From contig JAGBQS010000149.1 in assembly GCA_017632695.1 (NCBI GenBank), forward strand, positions 1 through 9,526: DNA of 9,526 nt, in the 5' to 3' direction. A model generated the notes under the pieces. That model searched no databases. It saw only the letters and a program-made list of their open reading frames with translations, and was not told where the DNA came from. The stretch comes from Bacteroidales bacterium. Its GTDB lineage: Bacteria; Bacteroidota; Bacteroidia; Bacteroidales; UBA3663. This document shows positions 5,889-9,526 of the stretch, one piece after another (positions within the stretch are counted from its first letter, which is position 1; each line of letters begins with the position of its first letter). A program made the position numbers and the translations under genes.

Positions 5889-7112
5889 ATGCTGAACTGG
5901 ATCTGGCTATTCTTTTTTGTGGTTGCCTTCACGATGGCTGTCGTCAACACCTGCTTAGGCGATGTTGAGGTCTGGAGCCGGCTGATGAACACAACCTTCG
6001 AGGCATCGGCACGCGCCTTCGAGATCTGTCTGGGACTGACCGGCGTACTGACCTTCTGGCTCGGACTGATGAAGATCGGCGAACAGGGCGGCGTGATTGC
6101 CAAGTTCTCAAGGCTCATCAACCCTGTGTTCTCAAGAATCTTTCCGGGCATTCCTGCCGGACATCCGGCTCAGGGAAGCATCCTGATGAATGTTTCGGCC
6201 AACATGCTCGGTCTGGACAATGCCGCAACTCCCATGGGTCTGAAGGCGATGAAGGAACTGCAGGAACTGAACCACAGGAAAGATACGGCTTCGGACGCCA
6301 TGATTATGTTCCTGGTGCTGAACACCTCCGGTCTGACCATCATTCCTATCAGCATCATGATGTACCGGGCACAGTTCGGTGCCGCCAATCCAAGCGACAT
6401 CTTCCTGCCTCTGCTGCTGGCTACCTCGTGCTCGTCGCTGGGCGGCCTGCTGCTTTGCTGCCTGAAGCAGCGCATCCGGATGGACAAGGTGCTGATCAGT
6501 TTCCTGGTCGGTGCAGCAGCGTTCATCGGCGGCTTGTCGTACTTCTTTGCGACCCTCAACGAGGAACAGCTGAAACTCTATTCGACCTTAGTCAGCAACA
6601 TTCTGCTCTTTGGCTGCATCATGCTCTTCCTGGGCATCGGCGCCTATAAGAAAGTACCCCTCTTCAGCACCTTTGTGGATGGTGCCAAAGAAGGGTTTCA
6701 GACGGTTGTCACCATCATTCCCTACCAGATTGCCATGTTTGTGGGCATCTCGCTTTTCCGCGAATGCGGAGCCCTCACCTACATCACGGACGGCTTAGGC
6801 TGGTGCTTTGAGATGGTGGGTATGAATACGGATTTCGTGGCTGGTCTGCCGTGCGCCATCCTGAAACCGCTGAACGGAGCCGGCGCCCGCGCCATGATGC
6901 TCGACGTATTCCAGAACTATGGCGTGGACAGTTTTCAGGGCCACGTAGCGTCCATCATTCAGGGCTCTACCGATACTACCATGTACGTGCTGGCAGTCTA
7001 TTTCGGGTCGGTCGGCATCAAGAAGTTCCGTTATGCAGCCGGCTACGGTCTGGCAGCCGACCTGATCGGTATCGTGGCAGCTATCACCATGGGCTACATC
7101 TTCTTCCACTAA
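5889..7112 (+). CDS. Fused SpmA-SpmB nucleoside-recognition (Gate) domain membrane protein
   Basis: This 407-residue polytopic inner-membrane protein is one chain made of two halves that are separate in sporulating Firmicutes. The SpmA-like half (about 1-190) carries NMLGLDNAATPMGLKAM (105-121) and NTSGLTIIP. The SpmB-like half (about 200-407) carries EGFQTVVTIIPY (268-279), LKPLNGAGARAM (325-336) and QGSTDTTMYVLAVYFGSVGI (358-377). Several hydrophobic segments of about 20 residues are evident (e.g. 4-20, 40-62, 172-192, 202-221, 234-251). Gate domains also occur in nucleoside transporters, but the substrate of the Spm type is unknown. Bacteroidales do not form spores, so a spore-coat role cannot apply. 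It starts 10 nt after proC and is last in the operon; its stop lies 9 nt from the stop of the convergent preA. Confidence 0.9.
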   Translation: MLNWIWLFFFVVAFTMAVVNTCLGDVEVWSRLMNTTFEASARAFEICLGLTGVLTFWLGLMKIGEQGGVIAKFSRLINPVFSRIFPGIPAGHPAQGSILMNVSANMLGLDNAATPMGLKAMKELQELNHRKDTASDAMIMFLVLNTSGLTIIPISIMMYRAQFGAANPSDIFLPLLLATSCSSLGGLLLCCLKQRIRMDKVLISFLVGAAAFIGGLSYFFATLNEEQLKLYSTLVSNILLFGCIMLFLGIGAYKKVPLFSTFVDGAKEGFQTVVTIIPYQIAMFVGISLFRECGALTYITDGLGWCFEMVGMNTDFVAGLPCAILKPLNGAGARAMMLDVFQNYGVDSFQGHVASIIQGSTDTTMYVLAVYFGSVGIKKFRYAAGYGLAADLIGIVAAITMGYIFFH

Positions 7113-7121
7113 CCCCTCAGC

Positions 7122-8597
7122 TTACTTTTTCTTCCCCACACGTTTGCTTATTCCGATAGCACCGGAAGGGCAGACCAGACGGCACAGATGGCATCCTACG
7201 CACTTGGGACCAACCATCCTGGGCCGTCTTGTTTCTTCGTCGAAGACGATAGCCTGATGTCCGCCGTCGGCACACGACACATAACAGCGTCCGCAGCCGA
7301 TACATTTGTCGCGGTCAATAACCGGATATACCACGGTCTCGCGATCCAGTTCCGTAGGAGTGACGAAGTTCGGGAGTTCCTCTCCGACAAGATCGTCAAG
7401 ATGCTCCACGCCCCTTTCGGCCATATAATTCTGCAGGCCGAGAATCAGATCGTCGATGATCCGATAGCCATACTGCATCACGGCGGTACAAACCTGCACA
7501 TTGCGGCAACCCAGCTGGATGAACTCAAGGGCATCGCGCCAGGACTCAATTCCTCCGATACAGCTCAGCTCAACCGCCTTGCCCCGCGTACCGTTCAGTA
7601 CGGAGTTCTTCGCCATATCCAGAATATGCCTCAGGGCGATAGGACGGACTGCGCGTCCGGACAGACCGGAAATTGTCTTGAACCCGCTTACGCGTGCCCT
7701 GTTGCCCATCGTTACGCTCTTGATGGTATTAATGGCCGAGATACCGTCGGCATTGGCGAAATAAGCCGCCATCGCCGGCTGGGTAATCTGCGTGATGTTA
7801 GGTGTCATCTTCGGGATAACCGGGATGCGGACACTCCGTTTCACGTACGACGTATAACAAAGCACCGACTCCGGATTCTGTCCCACATCGCTGCCCATAC
7901 CGGTCAGTCGCATCTGCGGACACGAAAAATTCAGTTCGATGGCATCCACTCCGGCAGCCTCAGCCATTTTAGCCAGCTCGATCCACTGCTCTTCGGTCTT
8001 TCCCATAATGGAAGCCACAACGACCTTCGACGGATAGTTTTCCTTCAGGCGGTGAAGAATATCGAAATCTACCTCAACCGGATTCTCGCTCAGCTGTTCC
8101 ATGTTCCGGAACGCATAGAAATCGGACGATCCTAACTCAGAAACGGCATCGAAGCGGGGCGATACCTCTCGGATCTCATCCAGACAGATCGTCTTGTAGA
8201 ACACGCCGGCCCAGCCTGCCTCAAACGCCCGGGCAACCATCTCGTAATTGGTACAGATGGCCGACGAAGCCAGGAAGAACGGATTTTCGCAGCGGATACC
8301 GCAGAAGGTGATGCCCAGATCGGGCAGTTTATCCCTCGACACAAAGATCCGGTCAAGATTCCGGACAATTTCCCGGATCCGGATGGGACGGTCGTAATGA
8401 ATACAGGCCTTTTCGGCCAACTCCAGATCCGCATCGGAACAGCCGGCTATCCATCGGGCTGCCAGTTTCTCGTTTCCGAACCGGATGGCTCGGATCGCTC
8501 TCGCAGGATCACCCTGTTCACAGACAGCCGAACAGGGAGCATTGTGGCACAACAGACAGCGGGCAGATTCCTCTTCAAGATGCATAACTCCAATCAT
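7122..8597 (-). CDS. preA: PreA-like dihydropyrimidine dehydrogenase with extra N-terminal Cys motif
   Basis: This 491-residue flavin/iron-sulfur enzyme is related to PreA, which interconverts uracil or thymine and the 5,6-dihydro forms. Residues ~94-400 form the FMN-binding TIM barrel of the dihydroorotate dehydrogenase type (SITFCG-like start, NFSCPQM at 223-229, GSDVGQ at 235-240, KMTPNI, AINTIKS, IGGIESW). The C-terminal ferredoxin domain carries two [4Fe-4S] motifs: C432/C435/C438/C442 and C466/C469/C472/C476. The barrel and ferredoxin parts closely resemble E. coli PreA as I recall it. The first ~93 residues are extra: C14-x2-C17-x4-C22-x3-C26, with C53 and C65, resembling the N-terminal cluster region of mammalian DPD, a region carried by PreT in bacteria. 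No FAD/NAD(P)H subunit is encoded nearby. The true substrate in this organism is not proven. The start at 8597 is preferred; ATG 8585 is an alternative. Confidence 0.88.
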   Translation of the reverse strand: MIGVMHLEEESARCLLCHNAPCSAVCEQGDPARAIRAIRFGNEKLAARWIAGCSDADLELAEKACIHYDRPIRIREIVRNLDRIFVSRDKLPDLGITFCGIRCENPFFLASSAICTNYEMVARAFEAGWAGVFYKTICLDEIREVSPRFDAVSELGSSDFYAFRNMEQLSENPVEVDFDILHRLKENYPSKVVVASIMGKTEEQWIELAKMAEAAGVDAIELNFSCPQMRLTGMGSDVGQNPESVLCYTSYVKRSVRIPVIPKMTPNITQITQPAMAAYFANADGISAINTIKSVTMGNRARVSGFKTISGLSGRAVRPIALRHILDMAKNSVLNGTRGKAVELSCIGGIESWRDALEFIQLGCRNVQVCTAVMQYGYRIIDDLILGLQNYMAERGVEHLDDLVGEELPNFVTPTELDRETVVYPVIDRDKCIGCGRCYVSCADGGHQAIVFDEETRRPRMVGPKCVGCHLCRLVCPSGAIGISKRVGKKK

Positions 8598-8648
8598 AGT
8601 AATATTGTATTAAGGTTAACGATTCAGTTTTGAACGGGACTGCAACCC

Positions 8649-8720
8649 GGAAATGATTCCTCGGCAGGAAAAATGATTTCCCTAACTGGGGAAAAAAATT
8701 TCTCCTGCTGAGAAAAAAAA
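8649..8720. repeat. A/T-rich cluster of near-palindromic units between the beta-barrel gene and preA
   Basis: Four related blocks follow one another on the + strand: GGAAATGATTCC (8649-8660), GGAAAAATGATTTCCC (8667-8682), GGGGAAAAAAATTTCTCC (8688-8705) and GAGAAAAAAAATCAG (8710-8724, running into the barrel-gene stop codon). They are separated by 4-6 nt spacers (TCGGCA, TAACT, TGCT). The first three are near-palindromes of form GGAAA..TTTCC. CTCGGCAGGA (8659-8668) also pairs with TCCTGCTGAG (8703-8712) with one G-U, so the stretch could fold as one long hairpin or several small ones. It lies in the 3' region of the barrel gene transcript and upstream of preA. It may act as transcript end or stabiliser, but no T-run follows it on the coding strand. 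Confidence 0.6.
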
Positions 8721-9362
8721 TCAGAGTGTCAGACCAACCGTCACATAGTTGGTGTGGAACTTCACCTTATTGTCGCCGAACTTGGCAATAGGCATAAAGT
8801 CGCCCTGATACTGCCAGCCCAGATAAAGCTGACCGAGATGAACGCCGGCTCCTACCTGTCCGCCCAACTGGAAAATGTTACGGTTATCGCGACCGCCGAC
8901 ATCGTCCTTATCCAGGAAGTTCACATCATAAACATCCTCGAACTTTTCCTTGGCCAAAAGATTGACCTTAAAGTTCAGGCCTCCGTGACCGCTGATGGCA
9001 ACCTTCGGATTGATAGGATATTTGTAAACCAGATTCAGCGGAACGGCAACATTCATATACGTAAACTTATAATCGCCGGTTGTTCCGGTACCCTCGTCGA
9101 TGCCGTCCCTAACGGAATGTGCCCACTCGAGCTGAAGGCCGGCCTCAACGTAAATCGGCAGATTATCGCTCACACTGATACCGTAGATGCCGCCCAAAGC
9201 CACACCCTTGGGATCGTGATCCGCGTTGGTAAGCTGGTTAGCTACAAAGCTGGCCTGCAGGCGGAAATAATCATCCGGATCCATGTTAAACTGTGCCATC
9301 GCACTACCGGCACCCATCATCAGGAGGGCAACCGTAAAAAGTTTCTTGATTTTCATATTCAT
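8721..9362 (-). CDS. Small outer-membrane beta-barrel protein
   Basis: This 213-residue secreted protein has a clear signal peptide (MKIKKLFTVALLMMGAGSAMA) with probable cleavage before Q24; there is no lipobox cysteine. The mature part alternates polar and hydrophobic residues in short strands (e.g. YVEAGLQLEWA, MNVAVPLNLVYKY, VAISGHGGLNFKV, FQLGGQVGAGVHLG, LYLGWQYQGDF, NYVTVGLTL) separated by acidic, Gly/Asp-rich loops. This is the pattern of the OMP_b-brl/porin-like 8-10-strand barrels common in Bacteroidetes. It ends in a beta strand (VTVGLTL). The frame is open to an ATG at 9422, but residues from there look unlike a signal peptide. ATG 9362 (or 9356, two codons later) places the signal peptide at the N terminus. 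No Bacteroides promoter consensus with correct spacing is visible in the 72 nt upstream. No ligand or specific role can be assigned. Confidence 0.85.
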   Translation of the reverse strand: MNMKIKKLFTVALLMMGAGSAMAQFNMDPDDYFRLQASFVANQLTNADHDPKGVALGGIYGISVSDNLPIYVEAGLQLEWAHSVRDGIDEGTGTTGDYKFTYMNVAVPLNLVYKYPINPKVAISGHGGLNFKVNLLAKEKFEDVYDVNFLDKDDVGGRDNRNIFQLGGQVGAGVHLGQLYLGWQYQGDFMPIAKFGDNKVKFHTNYVTVGLTL

Positions 9363-9434
9363 TTGGGATTTATGTGAATAATAGTTCAAAGTTGTAGACA
9401 AATGCCGAACCTGACCCGGCAAATCCGTCGTCGG

Positions 9435-9526
9435 TCACAGTCGGACGTCTTTGCCGAAGGGTGCCAGCGACAGGCGCGCCATCTTGAAATGCTGCTTTCC
9501 GAACGGAATGCCGATAATGGTAATGA
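9435..9526 (-). CDS. YccF-domain inner-membrane protein, C-terminal fragment (cut by window edge)
   Basis: Only the last 30 codons are present; the gene continues beyond the window. They read ITIIGIPFGKQHFKMARLSL, then APFGKDVRL, and a TGA stop. The IIGIP(F/V)G..(N/H)FK.A...L.PFG(K/R) pattern is the conserved C-terminal motif of the YccF domain (DUF307), found in small inner-membrane proteins such as E. coli YccF, whose function is not established. The stop lies 72 nt upstream of the beta-barrel protein start on the same strand, so the two could share a transcript. The assignment rests on a short but distinctive motif. Confidence 0.72.
   Translation of the reverse strand, partial: ITIIGIPFGKQHFKMARLSLAPFGKDVRL

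Noticed and set aside
7878..7893. Loss of the catalytic cysteine in PreA (GSDVGQ where mammalian DPD has a Cys-containing loop)
   Set aside because: E. coli PreA, as I remember it, has the same GSDVGQ sequence, so this is a family trait rather than a defect.
7188..8135. 315-codon open frame antisense to preA
   Set aside because: It is the shadow of preA, whose Fe-S and barrel motifs are complete on the other strand.
9363..9434. Promoter for the beta-barrel gene (CAACTTTG near 9390)
   Set aside because: It is an imperfect -7 box with no -33 TTG at 19-21 nt spacing, so not reported as a feature.

Overview
The window looks like chromosomal DNA of a Bacteroidales bacterium (Bacteroides/Prevotella/Parabacteroides-like). 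Three things point there: Bacteroidetes-type promoters (TTTG, 19 bp, TAATTTTG), no Shine-Dalgarno sequences before the starts, and gene sets typical of that order, such as an amidase next to an MCE protein, a fused SpmA-SpmB protein and short outer-membrane beta-barrels. I cannot name the species. The content is mostly housekeeping. There is no phage, insertion sequence, CRISPR array, tRNA or rRNA.

Layout: 1-119 is an array of a 10-nt motif (TAACTCC plus 3 nt) that ends 13 nt before rlmN (133-1146, +). A second array of the same motif (1190-1260) lies between rlmN and the convergent omega-amidase gene (1242-2021, -) and encodes that protein's last five residues and stop codon. aroE (2043-2843, -) is directly upstream of the omega-amidase and probably co-transcribed with it. 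A compact region (2886-2933) holds two interleaved divergent promoters, one for aroE and one for a four-gene operon on the + strand: a periplasmic N-acetylmuramoyl-L-alanine amidase (2983-4188), an MlaD-like MCE protein (4194-5054), proC (5057-5878) and a fused SpmA/SpmB Gate-domain membrane protein (5889-7112). The gaps in that operon are only 5, 2 and 10 nt. Convergent to it, 9 nt away, is a PreA-like dihydropyrimidine dehydrogenase (7122-8597, -) with an unusual N-terminal cysteine motif. Upstream of preA, 8649-8720 is an A/T-rich set of short near-palindromic units. Then come a small outer-membrane barrel protein (8721-9362, -) and the 3' end of a YccF-domain membrane protein (9435 to the window edge, -).

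Functionally, the + operon joins envelope work (septal peptidoglycan cleavage, lipid transport) to proline synthesis and an orphan membrane protein. The aroE/omega-amidase pair covers the shikimate pathway and metabolite repair. The features most worth a second look are the two TAACTCC arrays, which share a 16-nt leader, carry stop codons in all six frames and are interrupted by small hairpins, and the PreA architecture. I did not find a convincing multi-gene novel defence or mobile system.
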